Source: Eudromia elegans (lineage: Eukaryota; Chordata; Aves; Tinamiformes; Tinamidae). Taken from it: a stretch of 64,000 nt of DNA. The notes under the pieces were generated by a model that saw only the letters and a program-made list of their open reading frames with translations, made no database searches and was not told where the DNA came from. Position 1 is the first letter of the stretch. Every line of letters starts with the position of its first letter. Made by a program: the position numbers and the translations under genes. Location of the stretch: contig PTEX01000233.1 in assembly GCA_003342815.1 (NCBI GenBank), positions 620,001 through 684,000 of the forward strand, written 5' to 3'. Of this stretch, positions 11,591-24,809 are shown one piece after another.

Positions 11591-14500
11591 GTATGGCAAT
11601 TTTAAAGGGTTGAGAGAAGGCTGTAGCAGGCAGCAGATCAACCAGATTGAGACTATCAGCAGGAATATACTGAATCAGTACAGAGTGACCTTGGACAGTC
11701 TTCGCTTAGCATACATTGCAAAGAACTATGACACTGAGCCAAATCTTTTGTGGGCTACAAAAATTGAATCAGTGATTACTGATTTTGGCTTAATCGTTAG
11801 CACAGCAGTTGGCACCATCAGTAGTTCCTCCATGTGCATGGGCCTGTACATAGCAATCTTATACTAAAATATATTCAGATGAAATTTCAGTCCAAGTTGC
11901 TGTATGTTAATCAACAGAAGTGAGACCACCCACTAGCAACATGGGATATGACTCCAGCTGCCCTTTAAGACCTTCTATACTACTGTAATCAAGAACAAAG
12001 ATCAGGAAGTCCTTGTTGGTCTCTGAAGACTCTCAGTCCAATGTGGATAAGCCTGCATTTGAGAAGAGAGTTCTGGAAGAGATTTACTGAGCTCTGAGAG
12101 CTGAGGATTGGTCCCAGGGTGTTCAGGTCCCTTTAGGCAAAAATGACTCTTTCATCTGATGTAACATGGGGAAGGATTTAGGACTTATCCTAATCTTATC
12201 ACTCAAATATTCAACCTAATGAAAAGATTGCTCAGTTCTTTGCATATCAGAAGGGTCAAATCCCACTTTCTGTGTAAAATTCTGCTATTTAAGTTGTAAT
12301 TTGTCACAAACAAAGGACAATGTATTCTACAAGATCATTCTCTTAATTATGTGTCTTTTGAGACCTGATGCTTCTCTATTTTTTCCAAATTTTCCTTTTA
12401 CATATAAAACTACTCTACTCTCTTCTATTTTATCTTGATCTACTTTAAACACTCTGTAGTTGAATTTCCTGTGTTTCAGTTTAAACTTCTTTCTACATGT
12501 TTTAAATATATTTTATTGCACTATACATGTTACAGAAGCATGAAGACTACTTACGAAATTCTAATTTATTCATAAAAAATAATTTCTGTGGAGATCCATA
12601 TATTATGTTGATTTTTTTACAGTGTTTACATTCACTGTTCTGTATAATTCCAAATTCTGTTCCCTTTTCTGGTCATATGACTATTTTTTTTAAAGATTAT
12701 ATGTTGTCTTTTTATTTTTTAAAAATTATTTTTACTGTGTAAATTGAGAAATTATCTTGACAATAATGTGACAATTTCTCTTAAGNGAACTTTGTTTTCT
12801 ATATTGAAGTAAGTCTTAACTTGCATACGATTTTAATTGTAAACAAATCTATTATTATGTTGAAATAAACAACATCTAGTGATTAAAACCATTAGATGTT
12901 CATAATAAATAAATATTATCATTTGCAATAGGAAAGTAGCACAAAAGTATTTTGGAAAATCATCTCTTGAAAATAAATAATCTGTGAGACAGAAAATATG
13001 TGTTTATTGAACATTTTGTGAATAATGTCAAAATAGCTTTATAGACCTTGTGATAGATATTTCTTCAGTTGCATAAAATACCTAGTTGCTACATTTTGTT
13101 TTGCATTTTTTTCTACTTTACCATCTATGGTAAAATAAGAATATCTGTGTGTTTGTTGGCCAAACACTGAAGTCACTTTCCATTAAGTCTGAAGATAACA
13201 GTATGATTTAAAAGCAAAATTACTAATTATCCTCTTAAATTAACAGTTTCAGCAACCATAGTTCCTTCAATAGACAGCAACAACAACAAAAACCCGGTAT
13301 GTTTCTGAAATAACTTTGTAGATAGCTTAAACAGTAGCAGTGGTAATCAGAAAGGGCTGAAATTGTTTCACTAATATCTAATGGATTTTCAATTTAAACA
13401 TTATTTTACTCTCATATAAATTGTCCAATATATTAAGTACTTTTTATCATAAAATCAATATGATATTTTTAAAATTGCATTTTATTGGTCTACAGGCCAA
13501 GTTACTTGAATGTTTCAGCACTATTTAACAACCAACCATTTAGCACTTTAATTTGAAATCAATCATTAAAGATTCATTTTGTTTCACTACAACTATTTGT
13601 AAACATTATCCTCCCTTTTCTTGTGTCTTCATTAGTACCTTGTCATCTTCAGATTAGTTTGTAACTATTAGATTCACTCTAAGGCTTCTGTAACAGACTT
13701 TTCATTAGATTCCAGCTGATAAAGTGAGCCATCAGGTAGCAACTTAGGTAACTGATCATATTGAAATGAAACATTGATTAAAAATTTCATGGACAGAAGA
13801 GGCCTAAATATTGAGAAGCATTTTTCTCTCTTCCCTGCAACTAAGAGCTGGTGGTCAGTACTCAGTTTCTCTATTGAGACAAACTGTTGTTCAAGATGAT
13901 CGTTAGTAAACCCATCAATAACATTTGCTAGTAAATAGATAAAGGGAAATGCTGCAAATAATTTTCTATTTATATATATTTTTCAACTAGTGTGGTCTGG
14001 TTGAAGTAGAAGTATCTTGTTTTTTGATTTGTACAGTGTCTAGTAGTAATGTATATAAATATTATAAAGATAATATAAGTAATTTATAATATATAATATA
14101 TGATTTATTTAAGTAATATATTTAAAAAAGAAAACCTAAAAAACTTATTGCAGTCTCTTAAGTCTTCCTCAGCAGCTGCTAAACTACTATGCATTCATCT
14201 CCATCTTATGTGTTTGTCTACTAGCATGGCAGCTCACACAAGTAGTTTATTTTCTATGTATTAAAAACAGAAGGCACTGCACTTTGGTCCACAGAAGTTT
14301 AATTTAGGCCATAATATAAACAGGTTCTCTGTAGTTAAAATGGAACATGTCCAAACCATGTCATGACACTGTTTGACATGAGGTGACATTGGAAGCTCTG
14401 AAGCACAGGTCAGCCTTTTTTAGAAGACCTTGATCTTCACAGGAAGAAAACTAGTATATGAAGTCAAATGAAAGAAAGGTCATGATGTACGCAAACTCCT

Positions 14501-14970
14501 CTCTATCACAACTCTAGAGTGAAGAAACCTGAGATTATAGCCTGCAAATGAGGTGCAACGGTTCCACAGGTCAAGTCACCAGTCAGGACAATCTGGAGAC
14601 CATGACACTTGATACTAATTCATCTGAGAAATAGACCGTGACTGCCATGTAAGAAAGAAAGGAAACAAGATTTTTCACTCAGAAGGTTATAGCACAGGAT
14701 TATACATGACTCTGAAGGCTTTTCTCTTTTGTTCAGCCAATGTTAACTTGTTCTGTCTTCATATTGTAAAAGTATCTCAAAAACAGCAAACAAAATTCAT
14801 TGCTTACTGCAAACATATTTTTTCTGCTAAGTTTATTCCTTAAGAAAAAAAAAAAAAATCCTACAGATCTAACCAGTCAGAGTTAGCATAGCTCCTGAAT
14901 AAGGATTATTTTGAAAATGATTATACCCATACTATGATGTCTATAAAACACTTTATAATGGTTAAATGGC
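11591..14970. other. Unique, very AT-rich non-coding sequence
   Basis: No recognisable gene. The plus frame 11589-11867 has no stops for 92 codons and a mixed amino-acid composition but no recognisable family. A single N occurs at 12786. From about 12300 to 14150 the sequence is strongly AT-rich. Confidence 0.5.
14043..14130. repeat. AT-rich low-complexity block
   Basis: Mainly A and T with repeated TATAAATAT and ATATAATAT words. Confidence 0.8.
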
Positions 14971-14974
14971 TAGA

Positions 14975-15050
14975 GGGAAATCCTGAGTCTACAGAAGTTA
15001 ATGAAGGCTTTTCCACAGACTTCAATAAGGTCAAGCCTTTTTTTGTGCAG
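14975..15050. repeat. Ancient amniote interspersed repeat fragment (probable)
   Basis: The bases 'acagaagttaatgaaggc' and 'cagacttcaataaggtc' form the opposed pair of 'GAAGTCAATG' and 'TTGACTTCAATGG' words seen in old repeats common in turtle, crocodile and bird genomes. I recognise the pattern but cannot name the family. The fragment ends where the LTR-like element begins. Confidence 0.4.
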
Positions 15051-15060
15051 GAAATATCGC

Positions 15061-15569
15061 TGTCAAGAACTGAATGTCCAAAAAGGAGACAGAAGAGTCT
15101 AAAACTTTATTTGAATAAAGGGAGAGTCCCCTGGGCATACCCTTGCAAGGCCTTTCAAATTGCTGGAGGATGCAGCCCCCTTTTATCCTAATTTCCTGAT
15201 GGAGGTACACCCTCTTCTTTTCCCAGTTGGCCTAGGTACTCAGATGTTACCCACCTATACCGAACTTCCTGCTCCCTTCCTCCTGTGCTCACTTGAGGTC
15301 AGCTGACTCCTTTGCTGCCCTAGCCAAAGAATGGGGAGCAATTCCCTTCCTTTGTAAAGGCACCTAACTCTTGGCATATGCTCTTTTGTCCCACTCACTC
15401 TTGAATCTTCTCAGTCAGTGTAAAGACACAAGCTTGTGTGTTCACTTACCAGCATGCTGTGATCTTTGTTTATCACACTCTTCATAACATTCCCATTGTG
15501 GCTTCACTCCATTTCTGTTTTTCTCATCTCTTCATTCTTATATTTTGGTCCGATTAAAGGACTGTTACA
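15061..15569 (-). mobile_element. Possible solo LTR, minus strand
   Basis: On the minus strand the segment starts TGTAACAGTCC and ends TTCTTGACA, the TG...CA form expected for a retroviral LTR. It is richer in G and C than its flanks. In order it has a TATA-like 'ggataaaagg' (about 15180-15190) and an AATAAA signal near 15112. About 75-90 bases separate these two signals. No target-site duplication was found at these edges, so they are tentative. An alternative is another GC-richer unique segment with chance signals. No retroviral coding sequence adjoins it. Confidence 0.4.
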
Positions 15570-18290
15570 GAGCAGGACAGTCCAAAGACTTTGCCTTGAT
15601 CTCTGATTTCAGAGGTTATATACAGCTGAAATACCAAATACATATGAAGTTTTATTTTAATATTTATCTCATTGTTCAATATCTCTTAATTTAACATGAT
15701 TTTTATTTAATAATTTAAAACATATACATATAAAGAGACTTGGGAGGTATCTTCAGTCTAAGCAAAATTAAAGAACAGGGACCTTGCCTGTGCTAGCACG
15801 AGAGTTCAAGCCCAGATGATGTAAATAAAGCGAAAGCAAAGTGTGGTAGTTGATTGCTTTATGGTTTATACCCTTCTCATATGTTTCTTACACTGTTCTC
15901 TTTCATGTGGAAACTCGCATGGATTTATAGCTCAGTGTTAGCATTTCATCATTTAAATAAATGGCTAAAGGCTTGACTATATGCCCATATATACTTGTAG
16001 AGACACCGTGTAAAGCTAAGCCTCTCCACATGCTACACTAACTGATATGTTACAGATATTATCAAGAGTCTGCTTCTAAATAAGCAATCCAATCAAATGA
16101 TGTCTTCTCTGATTCATGCATAAGTCTGCCTCACACTGCACAATACGGACTGTCTAGATGGCCATTGTCTCCAGATGCAGAATAGGTACTGAGACTTTAA
16201 TTTCTCCATGATGCAAAATGTCAAGTTGGATCAGTAAATCTCAAACTAAGCTAATTAGATGCTGCTTGAAAATATAATCAGAGACATAATAAGCCACAGA
16301 AACTGAGAATAACTGTAATCTTGCCCTACACTACTTGTTACAAAGCTCTCCCTTTGAAGGAGAAAGACATAGTAGTGAAAAGCCCTCATGTCCTCCATAC
16401 AATGATATTCTTTTCCTTGATCCTTCCCTGGCCACATAAGTAAGAGGGAAAAGCTCTTTTACTTTTACATGGAGACATTTGACCTACACATGCTATAATG
16501 CCATCCATAAGAGGCTAATTTTTACACAGAAGTAACTTAGAAGTACTTACGAAAGTGACTTAGAGGTAAGGTTTGGTAGAGATACAGCACAAAATTCTGC
16601 AACTCTTTCAACATCTACAATCATGAGGAAAAAAAAATGTTGGTGGTTGAAAATTCTTTTGCTTGTCTTCTTATTCCTGAAAAATAAGCAATTTGTTCTT
16701 ACTTTTGTTCCTCTAAAGCAATTGTCTTTGTTATCTGATAACTAGTGAAGAAAAGTGCTGAGATTCTGACCAATTTCTTTGCTTATGTCTGCAATGTCTT
16801 ATCTTCCTAAATACCACTCTGTTTCAGTTCTTCCTTTGCCATACATATTGCTGAATCCTTCTGTGTGAGGCTATTGCCTCTCACTACCTGTTCTTATCTT
16901 CCAGTAGGAAAAACTGACAAAACGGTGTTATTTCCCCCCTGGTTAAACAATGAGGCTGAACTTTGGGTTGGATTTGTTGGGTTTTTTACTATTTCCAAAA
17001 TTGTTGCGCCTTTTTTTTTTTTTTTTTTTTTTGTTAAACAACTTTTAAATGCTATCAAGAATAATGACATCTCATTAGGGAAACTCTTTACTCTTGGTAT
17101 ATCAGGATAATGAAGAGCTGTGATTGACACAGACCACTTTAAAATGAAAAAGGGAAAGAAACTTGAAACTAAGTGTTACAGCAGTGGCAGGAGATGAAAA
17201 ATAATCCAAGCTCCTATTGTTATTAATGTAGACTACACCAGCAACACTGCAATGATTGAGTGTAACTGTCACCCCATATCACCAGACCTCCACTTCCTTT
17301 TCCACTATTCCTTTCTTCTGCCATAACAAATGTTCTGTCTGATATCTCTTTCTTTGACAGTTTCTCTGCACATGACTCTTTCTCTAAAAGAGAAGATCAA
17401 GTTTTGAATCTTTGATCTCCCTATTTCACACAGGTTTCATCCAAAGCAAATTTGATGGTGTTGGATGATCTTTATATGTTAAAGATCCAGGAAACTTCAT
17501 TTGAAATTGTATGTCAAGACAGAGCATTCACAACCTGGTCTACTTACATTTAAACAACAAACTTTTTTTTTTTTTTAATAATAATAAGTTCTGAATAATA
17601 TTTTATTCAGCAGATTTCAGATAGTCTGAACCTTTCTACACCTATAAAACATAATACTGTTAAACATATTAATTACTGTGTTTAGCTCCCTTCATTTGTT
17701 CTGCAAAGCAAATTGTGGGGTTCTTCTGTAAACTGAGATCAGAAGAGTTTAAGTTGAATGATGCTTCCAACTCTTGCATTTTCTGATGTCTCAAACTCTC
17801 TGACATTTTTTATGGCTTCTGCTGAATTACCTTCCATATTGCAACCTTAGATGTCGTGTCTGCTTCTCATTGATGACCACTCCACTAACTCAGAGAAGTG
17901 TAGGCTGTCTGAGACACTTTGTGATTCCACTTCCCCAATGACTCAAACCGTTTACCATGAGGGTCTAATTTTAATATCTCTCACAGAAAAGTTATCAAAA
18001 GAAAAACTTACCTGGAAATGTAAATTGATATCCATTTCTATAAATAATACATTATGGATTTCCATTGTGGTTAATAATGTAAGTCATGTATATAATCATA
18101 AGATTAGCATTAATCATGATGGGAAGTGGAGTTACCATTTACCATAATAATCAGTTCCCATCATGACATAAGAACAAGATAAGAAAATATTGAATAGGAT
18201 TATTAGGAAGATCATGACAGTGTTCATCATCTGCTTTTGCTGAGTGAAGGACAGTAATATAAGCTTTAATATTTTGTTATTCAGTTGACC
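15570..18290. other. Unique AT-rich non-coding sequence
   Basis: No gene was recognised. A 22-base T run lies at 17011-17032. Short open frames on both strands lack family resemblance. Confidence 0.55.
17011..17032. repeat. Poly-T run (22 T)
   Basis: Uninterrupted T22. On the minus strand it could be the poly-A of an old retro-insertion, but no insertion with a target-site duplication was recognised around it. Confidence 0.9.
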
Positions 18291-18295
18291 ACTTC

Positions 18296-18631
18296 ATCAC
18301 ACCTGATCAGTGTGTATAAGTACCTCAAGGGAGGGAGCAAGGAGGATGGGGCTGGCCTCTTCTCGGTGGTGACCAGCGATATGACTAGAGGCGGCGGCCA
18401 CAAATTGAGGCACCAAAAGTTCCACAGGAACTTGAGAAAGAACTTCTTAACAGTGAGGGTGACAGAGAATTGGAACAGGTTGCCCGGAGAGGTGGTGGAG
18501 TCTCCTTCTCTGGAGGTCTTCAAAACCCGCTTGGACATCACCCTGTGCCACATGCTCTAGGAGACCTTGCTTGTGCAGGAGGTTTGGACTAGATGACCTC
18601 CCTTCCAACCTTAAGTGTTCTATTCTATAAA
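18296..18631 (+). mobile_element. CR1 LINE 3' end, plus strand, 5'-truncated
   Basis: The plus strand encodes the C-terminal CR1 ORF2 block: LISVYKYLKGG, then [20 protein letters not shown], then [20 protein letters not shown] and the terminal LCHML followed by TAG. The 3' UTR follows ('ggactagatgacctcccttccaacc') and the end is 'ttctattctata', a worn ATTCTATG-type tail. The terminal coding segment (18285-18560) is a continuous 91-codon frame, so this insertion is relatively young. It is severely truncated at the 5' end and has no RT catalytic part. Confidence 0.93.
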
Positions 18632-20799
18632 CTCAGACAGGTAATCTTTTTTCAGACCGCCAAATTGCAAATGATTACAGTGGTCATGTAGACTGCTATG
18701 TGTGTATTCATATGCCAATTTACTTATCACAGGAACCCCTGCATGATGTTGCATTCCCAAGCAAATAGATTTTCCAAATATATGTTGTTTGTTGTTGTCT
18801 TAGTATATTTTGTTATTATTTTTGGTTGGTTTTGGTTTTGATTGTTTTAAGAAAAATGTAGACCTATCATTTTAGAAATAGCTATATTATTCTTCTGATT
18901 GAAACACAAATTTTAGAGACTAACTGTAGGTATAATTTCTAAATTACCTTGAATGAGCCTGATATTGCTTATATGTATTTATATATATACAAGTTGAAAA
19001 TATTCTTGCTACTATTATATTGCGCAATATTTTGCAGCATTAAATGTTTGGAAGCACTTCTCTTTGAATGTTTCCCTGCACTACAAGTACATCGCTTTCG
19101 TGTGGCAATCTTGTATTCAAGTGCATTCAAAGGAAACTCCAATCTGCACTCTTGTATGTTATTTTGTATTACTGCAAGTTATTCATTTGGCTCTGCTATG
19201 GATTTTGGCTTTTCAGTGTTTAAATTACCACATCCTCTTAACAGAAGCAGAAAGTGATTTCCATTTGTCATTGTCTGAGGTACAGCATAACATCTTCCAA
19301 GAAGGATTTGCTTGTGTTAGTCTGTGTTGAAGTCCCTACTTTACATGATAGTATCATTCTTCAGATCATTTCTTTATTGTTTAAGCCAATAGCTTTTTAT
19401 TGATTAAGAATCTGATGTTTTCCCCCAGTTACAGTTTTCATATTGTCTGGAATGTGAACAAAATAGTAGAATAATTTAATGAACCTGTTCAGAACATGGA
19501 AAACTCTTTCCTTGTGTGGTCACACAAGAAATCTTTGGAAAAACATTTTAATTCAAAGCAAAACTTGTTTATTTCCAGGTTATTGCCAATTCTGCTTTCC
19601 TTGGCATTTCATTTGTAATTTTATAGGAGCAATAAGCAGTTTCTGAAATTGAAAATGCCTTTTCTATCTTACCTCTTATCTCTTCTTTGTGTGCCTGTGC
19701 AAAAACATGCATGCATTTACCAGTTAAAAAAAGGAAAAAAAAAAAAAGAAAAGAAAAAAAGAAAATAACAAGAAAATTACACATTTAATTCTACAAAGTA
19801 ATTCCTAGATAGAACTAATATTTTGCAAAAGAGAAAAGAAAAAAAATACTGTTTATGATGCGTTGCTCATTTTGTACACCTCTTTTAACTGTTAGGTAGC
19901 TGAGAGGTCCTATGAGACTTTTCAGCTGATAGTTACACATGGAAACATCAGAATCCTTCTTATAAAACAAAAATAATGTGATCTACATTACTTATGTAGT
20001 ATAAATGACATTACAACTATTTTCCTGCCAGCGGGCCTCCGCCTTTCTAGAGTCACACACACAGAGGAAGAGGAAGAGAAGAAAGAAGAGGAAAAAAGTT
20101 ACATTTTGGACTTAAGGAAGCATAGTGGTGAAAGTAGACATTCATTCCATGCTGTACAGTTAATCAGATAAAGGCTCTGGATATTATTTTTTTATTTTCT
20201 TTTTTTTCCCAGTTTTATTCCTAGCAACAAGCTGTTTCTCTCTCATTCTGAAAGCAATATTCTCCATGGGTCCATTTTTTTGAAAGATAAGTGAAGATGT
20301 GAGGAAAATTAAAATTCCTTTCTGTCTTTACGTATATATTTAAGTTCTTTCATGCTATCCAGCAACTTCACTGATGTAACAATCTCCTTCAGCCTTCTTC
20401 ATTTTGTATAGCAAAGTTAATATAACTTGTTTTTCTGGAAGCTGTGTATTTGTCATCAGAGAAATATAGCTGAGTATTAAGAATTTAATTTTGTATTGAA
20501 GAGTGTTTTTGTTTGTCTGTTGGTTTTTTTTAACACACTAATGAAATCTTGCAGATATCTAATTTGTCCACATAATTTTTATTTTTCCCTGGCTTAATCT
20601 GAAGAGACAACAGTACTAAACGGTAATTGATCTCTCAGGTAAAACATGCACATGGCCTTCAATCTAGTAGGAGCACAGAGCCTGTGAAGTTTAGTTGTGA
20701 ATTTGGGAGTCTTTTGTATGAGAGTCACTTCAGTGGGGACATTCTTCACTAAACCTGCCTGTGTTATTAATAGCTGACACACTGTCATATTTGAGTAAT

Positions 20800-20841
20800 A
20801 TCATTTTGCAATGAAAAATTATCATTTTGCAATGAAAAATT
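20800..20841. repeat. Exact 21-bp tandem duplication
   Basis: Two adjacent identical copies of a 21-base unit starting 'atcattttgcaatg'. The lack of any difference suggests a recent slippage or an assembly duplication. Confidence 0.95.
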
Positions 20842-21231
20842 AAGTTCAAGTAACAATCTTTCTTGAATTTGTATAATATATGTCTTCTATTAATTAGTGT
20901 CCCAAGTAGTTCATCTGCGTTATCACTAAATACTGCACCTAGTGAAAAATGGAAAAATGTAATATACTGGTCTGTAATTTCATCATAAATTTGTGCATGC
21001 TATAAAGTCAATGACATTCAGAGACTATATTAACCTTTGTAGTAAAGGGAATTGTCAAATAGTAAGAGCTGGAGCATATGTATCCCCTCTATCTGGCTAT
21101 CTGGCAAGCTACGGAAAATACAGTCTTCTCATATGCTGAACCAATGCAGCAAAACAGCATGTATATCAGGGCATACTTACTCTGCAAAATCAACAAAATC
21201 ATTCACAAAGATGTAATTCTTAATCACTGGT

Positions 21232-21467
21232 GAAAGAAAGAAGGAAAGAAGAAGGAAAAAAGAAGGAGAGAGGAGAGGAGAGGAGAGGAGAGGAGAGGAG
21301 AGNNNNNNNNNNNNNNNNNNNNNNNNNNNNNNNNNNNNNNNNNNNNNNNNNNNNNNNNNNNNNNNNNNNNNNNNNNNNNNNNNNNNNNNNNNNNNNNNNN
21401 NNNNNNNNNNNNNNNNNNNNNNNNNNNNNNNNNNNNNNNNNNNNNNNNNGAAGGAAGGAAGGAAGGA
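21232..21467. repeat. Purine microsatellite with 147-N assembly gap
   Basis: The left arm moves from (GAAAG)-like units into a clean (GGAGA)n run. Ns fill 21303-21449. The right arm is (GAAG)n. The change of unit across the gap shows that the missing sequence is a compound or very long purine array that could not be assembled. An open frame across it is an artefact. Confidence 0.95.
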
Positions 21468-23365
21468 ACTAAAACTAAATTCTGGAATATCCAGAAAAAG
21501 AAATTAGCTCAAGACCCATGTTTCTATGGGTTAATGTAATAAAGAGAAATGATAATAGATTTATTCTGATAGTTACTGCAATGTCATTTCTATTCTCTTA
21601 TTGACTTCTAAAATTCTTTTGAGCCTCATAAAAAAATATCCTTTGGAGGAAACAGGCTATTTATAGGCAGTAGTGTGCTCTTTTTGTCAGGGAACAGAAA
21701 TTATTTTGGTTAATAGTCATTAAAGAGATCTAAGTTTAAATTAACAGAGAACAGAGACAGTAAGGGAGAAGAGTTAGGCAAATTAATCGCTGTCAACTAC
21801 TTGTGGAAGGTGTACTGTACAGACAGATACATGTATTGCAGAGGGGAGCAATAATAATACACTGGAGTTCTAATTGGAGTTAGGAGAAAATATTTAAGGA
21901 TAGCAAGTAAGAAAGATTGAATCTCCTATTGTCTGAGACAGCAGGATACTAACTTTTTTTTTTTTTAATTTAACATCCCCACTACCTGATATGAAATGTA
22001 TTGCTGAGAAACCTCCCCAGCTGAGTAAAAGAGTTGAGGCCTGATCAGTTGAGGCTAGAGCTCTATCTTCTTTGAAGGATAGCATAGCTGCTTACTTCTT
22101 TGCAGAGAGAGTGGTCATGACACACGAGAATCACTCTTTTCTCCTCTGCAAAAAGAGAAAACCTGTAATAATTCGTATTACATTTTCTGGTGCAACAAAA
22201 AACAACTTTCCCAACCTGTTCCATTTTTGAACATCAACATGTATAATACCGTGTTGCTTGATCAAATTTTCTGTATATCAGCACTACCAAGACTCTACAG
22301 TATTTTCAGACTATTTGACTGTTACATAACTGTGAAATAAATGTATGTATAACCTAAACTTGATTAGAAATAATTCTGAGACATCTATGACTACATGACT
22401 TTCTCACCTAAGACCACCTGATCTTGTTAAATGATGACAATAAATTATTTTGAAAGCTTATTACTCAAAAGGTTTGAGTTGCTTAGCACAGAGAAAATGC
22501 TAATTCAAAGACTTAAAATCCAGAATTTCTTGATAACTGTGAAAGTGATTTAATGATACTCTTTTTTATTATTGCAGAACTATGGTTTTACCACCTATTT
22601 TTATGCCTTGATTTTTTGCTGATTATGATCATAAAGTAAAAGTGAAGTTTAACAATGAATAAAGCTTTTTCCCTATATTCTTTTCGTCTGTTTAGAAGAT
22701 TTCATGATTTTTACAAAAGCCATTAAATTACTTACTGATTGTTTTCAGCAGATAATTTGCTTAAGAGTTGAGAAAATATTGTGAATCCTTTAAATAAACT
22801 GACATCCTACAGTAGAAAATCAGTAGCACTGGGTAATAAAAATTATGGAAAGGTACATTGACTAATAGACTGGAGGAACATGATTACTCATCTAACTCTA
22901 AAATATGGCTAAGAAAAATACATACTCATCAAATAATTAAAATATTGCAAATCTTTTGCAATACATTATTCAATGACACTAATTCAATCAGGTCTATGCA
23001 ATCACTCAAAATGACCTTGAATATTATTAGGTTAGGTAAGGTTGCCTTTTGCCATGTAAAAATGGCCTTTTGCCTTATGCAGAAAGATGCACAGAAAGAT
23101 ATTTTGTCTAGTGAGCAAATGACCCAGCATAAGTAGATGGATAGCTCTGCTGCTCAGGATGGCAAAGAAGAAGCTGAGATAATCTTTCTCTAACTACTCC
23201 AAAAATCTTTCAGACCTTGAATACTCAGTAAGGAAGAAATTCAATTCTACTTGATGATTTGCAAGGAAAGCAGCTGATTATGAGTCAAAGAATCATAGAA
23301 TCCTTAAGGTTGGAAGGGACCTTTAGAGATCATCTCATCCAACCCCTCTGCACAGGCAGGGTCTC

Positions 23366-23662
23366 CTAGAGCATGTGGCACAGAGTGGCATCCAAACAGG
23401 TTTTGAAGATCTCCAGAGAAGGAGACTCCACAACCTCTCTTGGCAACCTTTTCCAGTGCTCTGTCACCCTCACTGTTTTTTTTTTTTTTTTCCTTAAGAT
23501 CCTATGGAACTTTTGGTGCTTCAGTTTGTGGCCGTTTCTCCTAGTCTTATCAGTGGTCATCACTGAAAAGAGGCCAGCCCTAAGCTCATCACTCCCTCTC
23601 ATGCAGTATTTATATACACTGATGAGATCCATTTTCAGCCTTCTCTTCTTCAGGCTGTACAC
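23366..23662 (-). pseudogene. CR1 ORF2 C-terminal segment with lysine run
   Basis: Minus-strand frame of 98 codons containing KLKHQKFHRILRKKKKKTVR and ending in the CR1 ORF2 terminus ATLCHML. The lysine run is encoded by the expanded T tract on the plus strand. Other CR1 copies in this window have 'RKNFLTVRVT' at this point. It is a decayed copy with no expected activity. Confidence 0.85.
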
Positions 23663-23974
23663 ATCCAGCCCTCTAAGTCTTTCCTGTAAATGGCAAATGT
23701 TCCAGGCCCCTGATCATTCTCGTAGCCCTGCACTGGACTCTCTCTGATAGTTCCACATCCCTCTTATACTGGGGAGTCCAGTACTGGGCACAGTACTCCA
23801 GATGTGGCCTCACCAGGGCTGAGTAGAAGGAGAAGATCACCTCCCTCCTTCTGACCTACCACCCACCTGACCTGCTGGAGACACTCTTCTTAATGCACCC
23901 CAGGATCCCTTTGGCCGTCTTGACCACGAGGGCACACTGCTGCCTCATGGTCAACTTGTTGTCTACCATGACAC

Positions 23975-24265
23975 TCAGTCTTTCTCTTCAGAGCTGCTCT
24001 CCAGAAAGTCACTCCCAAGTCTGTACTGGTGTCTGGGGTTATTCCTCCCCAGTTGCAGGACTCTGCACTTGCCTTTGTTGAATTTCATGAGGTTTCTCAC
24101 TGCCCAGTTGTCCAGTCTGTCCAGGTCCCTCTGGATTACAGTGTACACCTCAAGGCTATCAGCTACTCCTCCCAGTTTTGTATCATCAGCAAATTGGCTG
24201 AGGGAGCACTCCATCCCTTCATCCAGGTTATTAATCAATAAGTTTAACAGGACTGGACCAAGCAC
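23975..24265 (-). pseudogene. CR1 RT segment with motif C
   Basis: Minus-strand frame with [20 protein letters not shown] (end of RT motif B region) followed by [11 protein letters not shown], where ADD is the catalytic aspartate pair of motif C. It continues with [19 protein letters not shown] and NNPRHQYRLG. The aspartates are intact but the frame is closed on both sides, so the enzyme cannot be made. Confidence 0.88.
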
Positions 24266-24470
24266 TGACCCCTAAAGAAGACCACTAGGTACAGGCTTCA
24301 AACTAGACCCCCCTCTGAGCTCTGCTATCCAGGCAGTTCTCAATCCACCTCACCATCTGCTCATCTAATCCACACTTCTGGAGCTTGACCGGGAGGACAC
24401 TATGAGGGACAGTGTCAGAAGCCTTGCTGAAGTCAAGACAGACAACATCCACCACTCTCCCCTCATGTAC

Positions 24471-24809
24471 CTAGCCAGTCAGTCCATCATAAAAGTCTAT
24501 CAGGTTAGTTAAGCATGATTTTCTCTTGGTGAATCCATGCTGACTACTCCTGAGCACCTTCTTGTCCTCCACATGTTTGCAGACAACAACCAGGATGAGC
24601 TGTTCCATCACCTTTCCAGGAATGGAGGCGAGGTTCACTGGCCTGTATTTGCCTGGGTCTTCCTTCTTGCCTTTTTGAAAGATTAGCAGGACATCATTGG
24701 TCTTCCAGTCCTCTGGCACCTCCCCCATTCTCCAGGACCTTTCAGGGATGATGGAGAGTGCCTTAACTCTAACATCCACCAGTTCATGTAGTACACTCAT
24801 GCAGTGCAT
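24471..24809 (-). pseudogene. CR1 RT N-terminal segment
   Basis: Minus-strand frame of 112 codons with [31 protein letters not shown] (RT motifs 1-2 region, usually [13 protein letters not shown]) and QHGFTKRKSCLTNLIDFYDG. It is followed at lower coordinates by the next RT segment in a different frame. The missing or shifted motif A region lies between 24310 and 24471. Confidence 0.88.

Larger units (their letters stand above)
18640..23285. other. Unique AT-rich non-coding sequence with simple repeats
   Basis: No gene was recognised. Contains an exact 21-bp duplication (20800-20841), a purine tract at 19729-19765 and a gapped purine microsatellite (21232-21467). A T run at 21953-21966 is a simple repeat. 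Confidence 0.55.

Noticed and set aside
15921..15950. tRNA-like A box ('tagctcagtgttagcattt')
   Set aside because: It resembles a tRNA D-arm, but no B box or cloverleaf pairing follows at the right distance.
21230..21472. 80-codon plus frame through the purine repeat and N gap
   Set aside because: It exists only because the repeat lacks stops and the gap is unread.
23373..23747. 124-codon plus frame
   Set aside because: It is antisense to the CR1 C-terminal segment, with a phenylalanine run from the T tract.
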